Source: Cycas panzhihuaensis
Lineage: Eukaryota > Cycadophyta
Direction: 5' to 3'
Length of the DNA stretch: 64,000 bases
NCBI GenBank assembly: GCA_023213395.1
Contig: CM041465.1
Span: forward strand, 246,953,741 to 247,017,740
Shown here: piece by piece, positions 1 to 10,589 of the stretch
How the letters are laid out: each line of letters begins with the position of its first letter
Numbering within the stretch: the first letter of the stretch is position 1
Translations under genes and position numbers: made by a program
The notes under the pieces: model-generated
The model's database searches: none
What the model was told of the DNA's origin: nothing
The model's input: the letters and a program-made list of their open reading frames with translations, nothing else

Positions 1-19
1 TTTAGCCAACAGCCTTAAG

Positions 20-1160
20 AAGATCCTCCTTGCACTTATATTTCCCAGTCAGGATGGCTTAGTCAAGGGCAGGCATGTTTTAGATGGTATAATTGTGGTT
101 CATGAAACTATCCACTCTGTCCACCAGAGAAAGGAACCTAGAATGATAGTTAATATAGATCTCTCCAAGGCCTATGATAGGGTCTCTTAGAATTGCCTGA
201 TGGATTGTATTCATGCCTTTAGCTTTAGAGATCATTGGGGTAACTGGATAAACAATTATATTTCAAAACCAAAGTTTTTAGTTATCATAAATAGCTCATT
301 GTCATCTTTCTTCCTAGGTTTTAGAGGAATGTGATAAGGGGATCCTCTCTCCCCGTACTTATTCATTATAATAATTGAATTGATGAGGAGGACCATGGAG
401 GAGGCTAGAAGGATAAATAAGATTATAGGTTTAGAGCTCACCTCATGAGTAAATAATGTTATTCACCATCACTTTGTAGATGGTAATATCATGTTAGGGA
501 GGGTGGCTATGGTGGAAGCTAGAGTTATAAAGGAGGAGCTTAAAAGGTTTGAAGTTGTAATATATGAGAAGGTTAATTTAAATAAGAGTAGCATTTTTTC
601 CCTAAAAACTAAAGAAAAAAACCCAAAGGGCTATAAGCAGAATTCTCAAAATGCTTATTTAGAAACTCCCCACCCTCTACCTAGGTATGCCTCTCTTTAT
701 TAGAAAAATAGAGAAGGAGTTGTGGAACCCTATTATTGACCAAATACAAAGAAAGTTAGCAGGCTCAAAGGGGGCTATGCTAAGTTAGACAAGGAAACTT
801 CAATTATTGATAGCCACCCTCCAAAATATTTCAATCTACATGATGTCGCTCTTTAGAACCCCATTAAAAATTATAAATATTCTAGAATCTATTTAGAAGA
901 GGTTCCTCTAGTCAAGAGTTAAGGAGTGGGACAAAATTCATTTGATGGTTTGGGAGAAAGTATATGCTCTAAAATAGGCAGGGGGACTTAACATAAAAGA
1001 TATAGCTTACTTGAATAGGGCCCTTGTGGCTAAGTTAAATTGGAGACTATTTGGGGGGAATGAGAGTCTATGGTATAAAATTGTTACCCAAAAATATCTT
1101 AAGTACAAGTAGTACTTGAGGGATGACACTCTAATAAGGTTTGGATCTGTGATATAGAGA
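20..1160 (+). pseudogene. LINE reverse transcriptase remnant
   Basis: The reverse transcriptase would copy the LINE RNA at the target site. Recognisable blocks are GRHVLDGIIVVHE, then VNIDLSKAYDRVS (catalytic Asp block A), then GDPLSPYLF preceded by two stops where the family has Arg-Gln, then FVDGNIM at 474-494 where the family has F-A-D-D, so the catalytic Asp pair is damaged. Next comes the thumb region typical of plant L1 copies (an aligned stretch reading RALVAKLNWRLFGG near 1017-1058). The reading frame changes several times. Family membership is clear; activity is excluded by the stops and the lost Asp. Confidence 0.85.
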
Positions 1161-2139
1161 AGTCTCATTTATGTGAGAATGATGCTTACGGTAGGCGTTC
1201 AGTGGAAGCTGGGGGGATGGTACTTTGATAAATTTTTGGGAGGATTTTTGGTGTGGATAATCCCAAATAAACAAAAGGATAGACCTTAGACCTATTCAAG
1301 ATATATTTGAGAGGTTATATGGTAAAAAAGTCAATGATTACTAGGAGGTTAGGGAGGGGATAAAAAGATGGAGGAAGTTTGAAAATATCTCCTCAGATTA
1401 TGTCAGTTGGGCCCAAATTAAATCCCTCATATGAGAGTTAGCCAAAAATTATATCCCTAGATTTCCTAAGAAGGACTCTTTGGTATGGCTTTTATCCCCT
1501 TTTGGGGATTACTTAGTGAAATTTGGGTACTTATTCCTAATTTTAGAAAGGGGTATAAGGAAAAATACCAAGTTGGAGGGGGGTATGGAAAATGGGATTG
1601 ATCCCTAAGGTTTTGATTTTTTGGTGGTTATGCCTTATGAATAAAATCCTAACTATGGAAAAGGAGTTTTGCATTGGTAAACAAATACATTTTGTTTTGT
1701 AAAGAGGAGGAATCCCTTGATCATATTTTATTGCATTACTCGTAACCTAGGGTAGTGTGGAAGCGGTTGTGGGACTCCTTTAGAGTTACTTAGGTGTTCT
1801 TAGAACCTGTGAAGGACTTGATACCCACCTGGTTATGCCCCTTTAGATGTAAATCTTTAATATTTCTTTGGCTCATTACACTACCTATGATGATGTGGAA
1901 TCTTTGGAAAGAAAAGAATAGAAGGATCTTCTAAGAGAAATAAATGGATGAAAATAAGCTTTTTGGGTTGATCTTTGTAGTAATGAGAGAGTCCTTGAAG
2001 GAGGAGGAAGAGAGCTTTATTCTCTCAGAGGAAAGGAATAGTTTGAGGAAGTGGGGTATTAGGAATCCCAATATTATTATGAGATCAAAAAGGTTGTGTA
2101 ATTGGACCCCCCACAACCCACCCCCCCGGCGGGGAACTA

Positions 2140-2560
2140 GGTTAAAATAAATTTTGATGGGGTAGCTAAAGGAAACCCAGGAGAAGTTGTGGGGAGGAGG
2201 GTTCTATAGAAATACCGAAGGCAAGGTGATTTGGGCCTTTACAAATTATTATGGGATCAAGACCAACCATTGAGCTAAGATGGAGGTAATACGTAAGGCT
2301 GTGGACATGATCGATCTATAAGGGCTTAACATAGTGATTTTGGAAGGGGACTCACTAAATGTGATAAAATTACTTAAAGGGAAGATGGACCCTAATTAGA
2401 GGACTACTGCAATTATAAATGATGTGAAGGAGATTCTCCAAATAAAAGCAAAGATCTAGGTGGTCCATACATATAAGGAAGGGAATGGGGTGGATGACAA
2501 ACTGGCAAACACGGGGATTCAGTTTAAAAGAAATGAGGCTTTAGGGGAGTTAATCATAGA
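2140..2560 (+). pseudogene. LINE C-terminal RNase H domain remnant (archaeal-type)
   Basis: Translation starting near 2143 gives VKINFDGVAKGNPG (first catalytic Asp in FDG), then a frame change, then KMEVIRKAVDMID (Glu block), LEGDSLNVIKLLKG (second Asp) and GNGVDDKLAN (last Asp region). This is the D-E-D-D arrangement of the RNase H type found at the C terminus of a subset of plant L1 elements, known from the literature as archaea-like RNase H. All four acidic positions can be seen, although stops and frameshifts interrupt them. It lies after the zinc-knuckle region, the expected position. Confidence 0.78.
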
Positions 2561-2617
2561 AGAGATTTTAAGTGTGGTTAGGAATGATATGGAGGCCATC
2601 AGTTATGGTAGATCCCC

Positions 2618-2696
2618 ATAGCTAGCCACCGAGCATGTCGTGGTAGATTAGGATGATAGATTCTTCAGAGCTAGCCACTAGGCTTGTCGTAGCAGG
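2618..2696 (+). repeat. Pair of 24-27 bp direct repeats in the LINE 3' UTR
   Basis: Two near-identical stretches, one starting with TAGCTAGCCACCGAGC near 2619 and one starting with GAGCTAGCCACTAGGC near 2668, lie about 50 bp apart between the RNase H end and the poly(A) tail. Both share the core AGCTAGCCAC and a following TTGTCGT or ATGTCGT. Repeats in this position can belong to the 3' recognition structure of a LINE family, but here that is only a suggestion. Confidence 0.7.
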
Positions 2697-2865
2697 GGTG
2701 GGTAGTAGATGTTGTAGGTTCTAGTTTTATTTTCTCTTTGGAGCTAGGCCATGTGCTTTTCATGGAAGTTTTTTAAGGGCCTGAATATGCAACTTATGTA
2801 AGAGGGTAGAGACCCCTTTTAAAACCCCTCAACTATTAAACCTTACTAAAAATTTAAAAAAAAAA

Positions 2866-2999
2866 GGATGGCTCTATTGAAGATTCTTATGTAAAGAATC
2901 CAACTGATTCTACACATGAAGTTTATAATTATAATCCAAATAGAAATACCAAATTTTAACTAGGTCAAATATACTAAAAATTTATATACTTTAATATCA
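2866..2999 (-). repeat. G element 3' LTR, distal fragment
   Basis: The stretch from about 2886 to 2985 matches 60187-60270 with many substitutions (shared blocks include a TATAATTATAATCCAAA-like core). The same similarity resumes at 7019-7097 and matches 60275-60340. The fragments therefore form one LTR of the minus-strand gypsy element G, interrupted by the element at 3000-7018 on one side and cut by the LINE on the other. The position of the LTR 3' end is not visible here. Confidence 0.6.
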
Positions 3000-3454
3000 T
3001 ATTAAAATGATCTAAAATGACTTATATAGAAGTGTATTATCAAGCAAGATATAATTGTAATATCACAAGGTCAATTAAGTATATAATGAATATAATAAAT
3101 GAATAAGGATAAGGGCATAAGAGATAATAATACAAACATCATATATATGCCATATTTAATATGGAAAACCCATGAATGGGAAAATCACCTTTAAATATTT
3201 ATAAGATCTCTTATTAAGAAGTATAATAAATGAACCACAAGGTGAGTTATTCTACCCTCATAAGGACTAGGAGATCTCTCTCTCTCTCTTTCTTTTCAAT
3301 ATTTATTGCTCTTATATAAATATATCATTGTATGAACATCTAATCATATTTCACCATTTTATCAACCTATTAGATCATGTGTGTAGGAACCTTTCACATT
3401 GACCAAGGATAACCTGACTCATTAATTAAATATTACATCTCTAACACTTCAACA
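3000..3454 (-). repeat. LARD-like element, left LTR (3' LTR in element orientation)
   Basis: Aligns along its length with 6511-7018. Both contain the GTGTGTRGGAACCTTTCA-type block and end on the plus strand in a CTTCAA motif after a TTACATCTCTAA block. It contains a short CT run (about 3272-3289), which in the partner LTR is expanded to about 70 bp and explains most of the length difference. The terminal bases on the minus strand fit TG; the opposite end is not a canonical CA. Confidence 0.75.
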
Positions 3455-6400
3455 TTCCCACACTCCTTTAATATTTAATTTATCAGTCTTCAAATCTTTA
3501 TCTTCATGTCTTTATCTTCATGCCTTTATGTGTTTATGTTGGATCACTTGCTCATTTATCTCCTCATTTTACTTATAAATTAATTTGTTAAACTTGTCTT
3601 TACTATGTTTACCTCTTACAAGCAAAACTTATCATGTCATAAATAATGTACCACACCATAACAATGTATCATACCAACCACATCTAAACCATTAATTAAT
3701 CGAATATAACTCATGACTCTTAACTCATCATAATATAGAAAGTTTTCTCCTCATCAACTTCACATCTCCACTTATAAGCTATAAAACCAAACTCATCAAA
3801 ACACCAATAAACAAATTCAATGATGTCCATATAAAATAATAACTATCTACCAAAATGTATGAGTAACTAGTTGCTACAATCACTAGTTATCTAGGATATA
3901 TTTCTTATATATGGTTCATTAGCTTTATAAAAATAAAAATATAACATACTACAATTAACTAAATATATTATATTAGAGTAACCTATGAATCATTTTTTGC
4001 CTCTTGTTGACGAGATATATATGTACTACCTCCATCAATGATTATATATATGTCTTTGCAGGTTTAATGGTAATCTATCTTATTAAACATCTTCTCCAAC
4101 CACTAACTTTGGGAACAAGGAGTACTACCTATTTTATCAAGCTAGTTGTAATAAGGTAATATATAATAATGTGTTTCCATGCATCTTGTCATATGTGGCA
4201 ATTAGATTTATAACTAAAAAATACATATCAATAGAAGTCCTTAATAATTAATACTAGTTTTATAAATGATTCATGACTATTATTTCTAATTTCAATCAAA
4301 CTTCTGAGATTTCTCCTTCATATTATATTAGGTAGATACACATCACTTAATTCATTAAACTCAACCCCAATTGCAATCCATTTCATTCAAGCATCATTCT
4401 TAATTATTCAGGTGATGTCTTTATCATCATTCATTCAACCCATATATCAAATTAGGTGATTACCTTTATTTCTTCATTAATCCATGTCAAATTCTTTTAA
4501 GTAGGGAGATTTAAAAATATGTTTAGCATGTGTCTTTTTGGTTCTCACATGTGTTTCACTTTATTTCTTTGATTTATTAAATGTGTTATAATTGAGTTAT
4601 TTTTATCTATTTTATTAAATTTTCACCCAACCTTTATTTTAAATCCTTTATTAATTATCCATTTGTGTCAACATAAACTTAATAGCTTTTAAGATCACTA
4701 AAAAATTCTAAAACATAACTTAAATTGCTAAAAAAAATAGAACTTTTATCATGCCAAAATTTTCTTACTCGTCTTTATTAATTAAATCTCTATTATTCAA
4801 GCTTTAAACTATGCCTTGTAAGCTTGGTTTTGATTCTCTTTGAACCCTCTTTCCAATGCAACTGATAGCTTGAAAATCTAACTTCATATAATAAATTTAT
4901 ACCTTAAAAACTAGCAATACCTTATGAAAAATCAAAATAGGGTAGAAAATTTAATTGGTACTATGGTCACATGCTTATGCCCATGTAATTGTTTGGCTTC
5001 ATGAAGAGGGCTATGACAAATTTTAAAATAATATGCAAAATAATTAAATTCAATTTTAAACTTTAAAATATATATATATGTATGTCAATTTCATATAATC
5101 ATTTTAAAGTTTTTTCCCAAAATTTCTACATTCATCAATTGTATGCCATATAGGAAATGAGATTTAAAGGATTTAGGTGATGAAATCTATGGGTATCTAC
5201 ATTTAGGGCACCTCAATCTTTACAAGAGGGTTTGAAATCCATGATTTTTTATTGATAAATACTCTTCATACAAATTGTGCATGAGTTATAATTTCATTTC
5301 TAGTTATTAAATCTCCACACTAGAATGGTAATAAAAAACTCAATAAAGAGATCTTAAGTATCCTCTTTCAAACTCCTATTAGTGCATTATGTTATAGATC
5401 CAATGTTTTTCTTTATCAAATATTTGTGAGCCTAATTACCATGTAGACTATGCTCGACCATTTACCTGGATAATATGATGACCTTATTTAATCTTATATC
5501 AACACTAAAGACTTTGTCATTGTATTCTTGTATGTGATTTTATCATTTTGTAACTAGAAATTTTCCTTAATAGATTATTCACATTTATGAATTAAATCTC
5601 TATCACTAGATGGGTGCTCTATGAAATTTATATTATTTTTAATAAGGTATCAAATCTTTGTTGCCAAGGACCTAGTGAAATTGTCATGGAGTTGAGGCTT
5701 AACATCCATAGTATTATGCTACATGGTGTGGTTCCTACCTAGGATTAAAATATTAGTTTCCTATAGAAGATGACTATGGGCTATTGAAAGTTATTATTCA
5801 TGACCAAGATATTCTTATTTTCTCATCATATTTCTCGGTCAACAATGATAATCATGCCAAATATAATTATGAATAAATGATAATTATTGTCCACATAAAC
5901 TTTCCATATAACTTAGTCTTATTATTAGTGCCATATTGCTCTATCAATCTGCTTCTGTTAAACTTAATTTATCTTTCATCAAACTATTGCATATCACTTG
6001 GTATAGGCTTACACCTATTTCACATTCACTAATAGAGTATTGGCTCTTTGTCTCACTCTTACAAGGCGATGAATCCTATTTGGGTGATCAACTTATGGTT
6101 ATACCATTAGACACCTACATGTTCTAGTATATGGCACTAACATGCATTAATTAAATGTCTATAATAAATAGATAAAATGAATAATATTACTCATCAGTAT
6201 CATATCACTCTTTACATTGTATATACAATTTTAACTTCACTTTATCATGCCCTAATATCATAATCACATCATTGATATAACTGGTTTTTGGCTTCATATC
6301 TTTGTCATACTATCTCTCATACTAGCTCATTTTAGCTTTCATACTGCATATATGGATCATCCTTAGATGGTGAAGATTATTACCATGTGTGTGTGGTATT

Positions 6401-6510
6401 CTTCTTTCCTTGCCAACTGTGAACCTACTTCTATTATGTATCTCTATTTCACCAAGATCTTCTTCCTCCTATACTCTAAGATTTTGATCTTGACCTAAGC
6501 TCTGATACCA

Positions 6511-6795
6511 TATTAAACTAATCTAAAATGACTTATGTAGAAGTGTATAACCAAGAAAGATATAACTAAAATATCATATGATTAATTAAATATATAATAA
6601 ACACAATAAATAAATAAGGATAAAGGCATAAGAGATAATAATGCAAATCTAACATGTACGCCATGTTTAATGTGAAAAAACTATGAATAGAAAAAATTGC
6701 CTTTAAATATTCATGAGATCTCATATTGAGAAGTATAATCAATGAACCACATGGTAAGTCATCCCATCCTCACAAGGAGGACTATGATCTCTCTC

Positions 6796-6861
<66 letters not shown>

Positions 6862-7018
6862 CAATACATATTACCCTTATATAAATATATTATTGTATTG
6901 ACATCTAATACATTTTACCATTTTATCAACCAATCATATCATGTGTGTGGGAACCTTTCATGTGAACTAATGATAACTTGACTCATTAATTAAATATTAC
7001 ATCTCTAATACTTCAATG
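6511..7018 (-). repeat. LARD-like element, right LTR (5' LTR in element orientation)
   Basis: Partner of the repeat at 3000-3454. It is immediately followed, in minus-strand direction, by a tRNA-Met primer-binding site, so this is the 5' LTR. The outer terminus reads CA where the left LTR has TG on the minus strand, consistent with two transitions. Confidence 0.75.
6788..6858. repeat. (CT)n microsatellite
   Basis: About 70 bp of almost uninterrupted CT dinucleotides with a single G interruption near 6803. It lies at the same place in the right LTR where the left LTR has only a short CT run, so it expanded after insertion of the element. Confidence 0.98.
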
Positions 7019-7097
7019 TTTTAACAAAATATACTTTTCATGATCTTTATTCTAGGTGTATCTATAAGCTCTCATTAACCATTTTAATATAGTTAAT
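7019..7097 (-). repeat. G element 3' LTR, middle fragment with decayed TATA region
   Basis: Continues the LTR piece at 2866-2999 after the LARD-like insertion and ends exactly where the T1 left LTR begins. On the minus strand it reads GAGAGCTTATAGATACACC, the counterpart of a well-formed TATA region in the other G LTR (GAGAGCCTATAAATATATAT at about 60290-60310). Its last five bases TTAAT may be the left half of the T1 target duplication. Confidence 0.6.
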
Positions 7098-7329
7098 TGT
7101 TTCAACTAACTATGCTCTCTCTTAACACTAGTTAGGTCCCATACCTTATCCTATTTACTACTAGGGATTGATTGTATGATTGCATTAGAATTTAGTAGAT
7201 TGGTTGGTATGATGGTTGAATGATTTCATTTGATCATGTTTATGCTTGACCAATATTGTGGATGATGTAAAGATCATAAAAGTGTCAATAAATTTGGCTT
7301 ATTCTAACCCCCTTCAAAGCTCTATCTTA

Positions 7330-7576
7330 TGTTATCAACCTCATTAAAAAGTAATTTATTAGTTATATTTTATCGAATAGGCATGTTGAAAAGATGTGAC
7401 TTTTGATAAAAAGGGCCTATAAAAATGGCCATCAACATATTGTAAATATCATTCATCTTTATCAATCAAATATATTTGGTCTTATGACTATTAATCTATT
7501 GACTAGCTCTTGTGTGTTCGTTGGTGCTCTCTAAAATCAATTAATTATACTTCAGTTACGGAATTGGTTTATAACA
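7330..7576 (+). repeat. GY1 5' LTR
   Basis: 247 bp, starts TGTTATCAACCTC and ends TATAACA. It matches 13907-14153 end to end without gaps. It contains a GGGCCTATAAAAATGGCC block near 7412, a likely TATA promoter region (TATAAAAAT) for the element transcript. Confidence 0.95.
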
Positions 7577-7577
7577 A

Positions 7578-7592
7578 TTGGTGTCAGAGCTT
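7578..7592 (+). other. GY1 primer-binding site (tRNA-Met type)
   Basis: Two bases inside the 5' LTR the sequence reads TTGGTGTCAGAGCTTC. It differs at one position from the TGGTATCAGAGC complement of the 3' end of plant initiator tRNA-Met, the usual primer for this group. Confidence 0.9.
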
Positions 7593-9337
7593 CACTTCTA
7601 GTACCTAGGGGATAAGAATTAATAGATCCATTATATACAAAGCAATCATCATCTACAAATTAACCTCATATAATAACACTCATATAAGTGAGAACACTCA
7701 ACTTTAAAGTCATCCATTAGATTTATATGTGACAAGGAGTTTTGTCTGAGAATTTAACATATAAGGCAAGGTGTAAAACTTCTATCATAATTATCATATG
7801 AAGAAGTCACAATTCTATGTTGGTGCCTTTGTCAATCTACAAAACCTAAGTTGTATATAGTTCGAATACATCACCTTTAATAGTTGAGTATATACACCAG
7901 ATGCCCTCTATGTAATATCATGTGGAGGAATCATAATTGTAAGTAATTATAGTATGCATATGCTACATTATTCTATAAACTAATATAAATATAATATATT
8001 TCATATAGCCTGCATAAACTTAATATATTATTTATATCCAATGTTGCACTACCACTGCATAACCTTCTTCCTTCATTTTTTTTGTGGATCTATCAGGTCT
8101 GGTTGAGATCCTCCTATCCATGTTCTGTATTTATTATGCTATGATTTTCCCTGCGTCCTTCTTCCATTCGCATCTGCATTGTTCTATTTCCCATCTTGTC
8201 ATCTTCCTATCTTCCCTGCATCACTCTTTCTATCTTTTTTTTCTTTCTATGTCTACGTACCCATTTTGTATAAATTTCCACATTTGCATTGTGTCTGCAT
8301 TACATCCTTCCATTTATCATTTCGTCTTCTACATTCCACATTCCACAGCTTGCACCGTCATTCTTTTGTCGCCCTAATTACACCCCCATAATCCTATATA
8401 TTACATTCTATATAATCATTCAATTATACTACTAACATATTTTATCATAATTGTTTATTACTTATTCCTCTAATATTTGTGCATTTTTATATATTCTTTA
8501 AATATCAATATATACTCATTTTTAATATTTTTCTTATTTCTTATTTATATATCAATTAATTATTATATATATTTACTCTTACCTTTAATAAAGTTGACTA
8601 CAATATTTAATATTCAGTCATAATAATTTATTTATAAGTTATTAATTTCATCAAATTATATTTATTTATATTTTGATAAAATAAATATTCAATCTATCCT
8701 CTCAATCTTCATCCATCTTAATCTACTCATCTCCGTCTAACCTTCTATACCTTGTTCATTTCCATCTATTTATTACATTCCATTCCCTTCACATAAAACA
8801 TATAAGTAACCTTTAATGTGAGTCTCAATTCCTTGCATTACTCCATATAGTTGTATGTTGCTGCCCTTTTGAAATGACTTCTACCATGCTTGTAAAAATA
8901 TATAAAAAAAAAAAAAGAGTATTCCTATCAAAGCACTTATTATCATATGCATTTAAAAATACTAAATTAGATTTATCATTTAATGTTGAAGGCATATTTA
9001 TAACAAGTATATCACTCTGAATTTTACCTCAAGACATGTAGTAAAGATATATTGATAGTGAGAAATAGGTAGGAAAAATTGTAACAACCAATAATCATTC
9101 AATAACATTTAATTTTGATTGTCATCATTCCACTTATGTTTGCAACACATACAAACACCTATTTAAGATAGGAAATCTTGTTTATTTTGGGTCTCAAAAG
9201 TTCTCACTGCACAAGATTTATACATCAATAAAAGAAGTCAAAGAGGTTAATAGGAGAAGCATACACTATCCATTTTCTCTAACAAACCAAACACGACAGT
9301 CAAGTAGTGGAACTGCACATATATAATTATTAAAGTA
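7593..9337 (+). other. GY1 untranslated leader
   Basis: About 1.75 kb between primer-binding site and gag with no recognisable coding. Contains a pyrimidine-rich segment (about 8040-8400) that opens short spurious reading frames, and an AT-rich stretch (about 8400-8700). I see nothing else in it. Confidence 0.7.
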
Positions 9338-10580
9338 ATGAACACTAAAGATATGGAAGATAACACCATCCAAAAGGATATCATCAAACTAATTACTCAA
9401 GCTGTGCACAAAGCACTCTAGACATCAAATGCTCTCTTAAATCATAGCCACAAGTAGGAAAGAAGATATGATTATTCTAGACTTAGAGGACGAAGTAATG
9501 AGCCGACAATCTTATATCCAAAATCGGGCTATAAAAAATTATTTAGGTCCTCAGATGACTCTAATTAAAATTAAAAAGTAAGCTATTAGAAAATATCTTA
9601 ATGAATATCGAAATTTAACTCTTGAGAAATAGAAAATAATGGGTTTTTAAGCATACTTCAACTACCTTTAAAGTATATAGACACAGAAAAAGAAAAATTT
9701 AGAAAAAATAACAATATAACATTTCAGTATGGAGCAGAAATCACATGAGATGAGAGTATGAATCCAATAAATGGAAAACTACTTTTGTTTAGTGGAGATT
9801 AAACTAATAAAACAAGTTCCTTTAGCCACCCTGCATATGGATGGAATAGCATGTGAATGGTGGCAGTGTCTTGAATGAACTTCTATTCATAATTAACTTC
9901 CAACCTAGAAAGAGTGTGTATTTATTCATCAAATGGTTTGAAATAATATCTAATCATGATTACTATTGTGAGTTATGAAGATTAAAACAAACTGGCTCTG
10001 TGGAAGAATAATGTGCAGCATTCACAAAATTGAGTTATGTTTTGGAAGACATTCCCATGAATCGACTTATCCAATTATATATAGATGGCTTAATCATTGA
10101 AATCCAAGTGGATGTCAAAATTCAAGAGCCTAAGGATCTGAATAAGATAATACAACTTGCCAAAATATAGGAAAATAAGGTTAATGAATTACAGAAAGTA
10201 AAAGTAAGACCATGTATTCCTCCTTATGCTTGATCTAATCCTCCTTCAATAATACGATATGGTCTAGTGCCTAGTAGAGTTACTCGATGAGCTAAACTAG
10301 TACTTCAAAGGACTATATCTAATTAAGAAGATTTACCAAAAAAGAACCTCTACTTCAAATGTGCCAAAAATGGACACCTAATTATAAATGTTAGAAGAAT
10401 TAATTATATACAATTGAATTATCCCTGGTAGCCAAAAATGAGGAAATTGAACAAGAAGATGATACAAAAAGTGACCAAGAGAATGCTTCAGAAACTTAGG
10501 ATGACCAATATAACCAGGAGGAGGATGTCTTAAAAATGTCATTCTTAGCTATAAGTGGTCTTACAAGATCTAATATGCTT
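9338..10580 (+). pseudogene. GY1 gag remnant
   Basis: Gag would form the virus-like particle and bind element RNA. A plausible start is the ATG at 9338 (protein begins MNTKDMEDNT). The middle region resembles the retrotransposon gag family only through scattered residues. Near 10342-10395 the translation reads LYFKCAKNGHL, the decayed remnant of a CCHC zinc knuckle in which the first and last cysteines are no longer visible. Stops interrupt every frame. The assignment rests on position between leader and protease as much as on sequence. Confidence 0.65.
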
Positions 10581-10589
10581 AAACTACAA

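Larger units (their letters stand above)
1..2865 (+). mobile_element. L1-type LINE, 3' part, 5' end outside the window
   Basis: Conceptual translation with several frame changes gives, in order, a non-LTR reverse transcriptase (about 20-1150), a cysteine-containing zf-RVT-like stretch (about 1640-1790), an RNase H domain (about 2140-2560), a 3' UTR and a ten-A tail at 2856-2865. No LTR is present, as expected for a LINE. The poly(A) abuts sequence at 2866-2999 that belongs to an LTR of the minus-strand gypsy element G, so the LINE inserted there. Endonuclease and ORF1 would lie upstream of the window, so the target duplication cannot be tested. The copy is dead: many in-frame stops and frameshifts. 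Confidence 0.88.
3000..7018 (-). mobile_element. Non-coding LTR retroelement (LARD-like), minus strand
   Basis: Two direct repeats (about 3000-3454 and 6511-7018) flank about 3.05 kb with no recognisable gag or pol on either strand. A primer-binding site complementary to initiator tRNA-Met lies directly inside the right repeat: the minus strand reads TGGTATCAGAGC (6499-6510). A purine-rich tract on the minus strand (GGAGTGTGGGAA, plus 3455-3466) lies inside the left repeat. Together these fix the orientation as minus. The element sits inside the G LTR. Target-duplication bases are ambiguous (TTTAA at 2990-2994 against TTTTAA at 7019-7024). I examined the interior for copia or gypsy motifs and could not support any. 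Confidence 0.75.

Noticed and set aside
5936-6127. Possible copia-like coding in the LARD interior
   Set aside because: I tried both strands around 5.4-6.1 kb and found no ordered set of conserved motifs.
6742-6981. 79-codon open frame
   Set aside because: Produced by the CT microsatellite; no coding meaning.
8084-8391. Overlapping open frames of 97 and 70 codons
   Set aside because: They lie in a pyrimidine-rich part of the GY1 leader; the translations are low-complexity Ser/Phe/His-rich and resemble no family.
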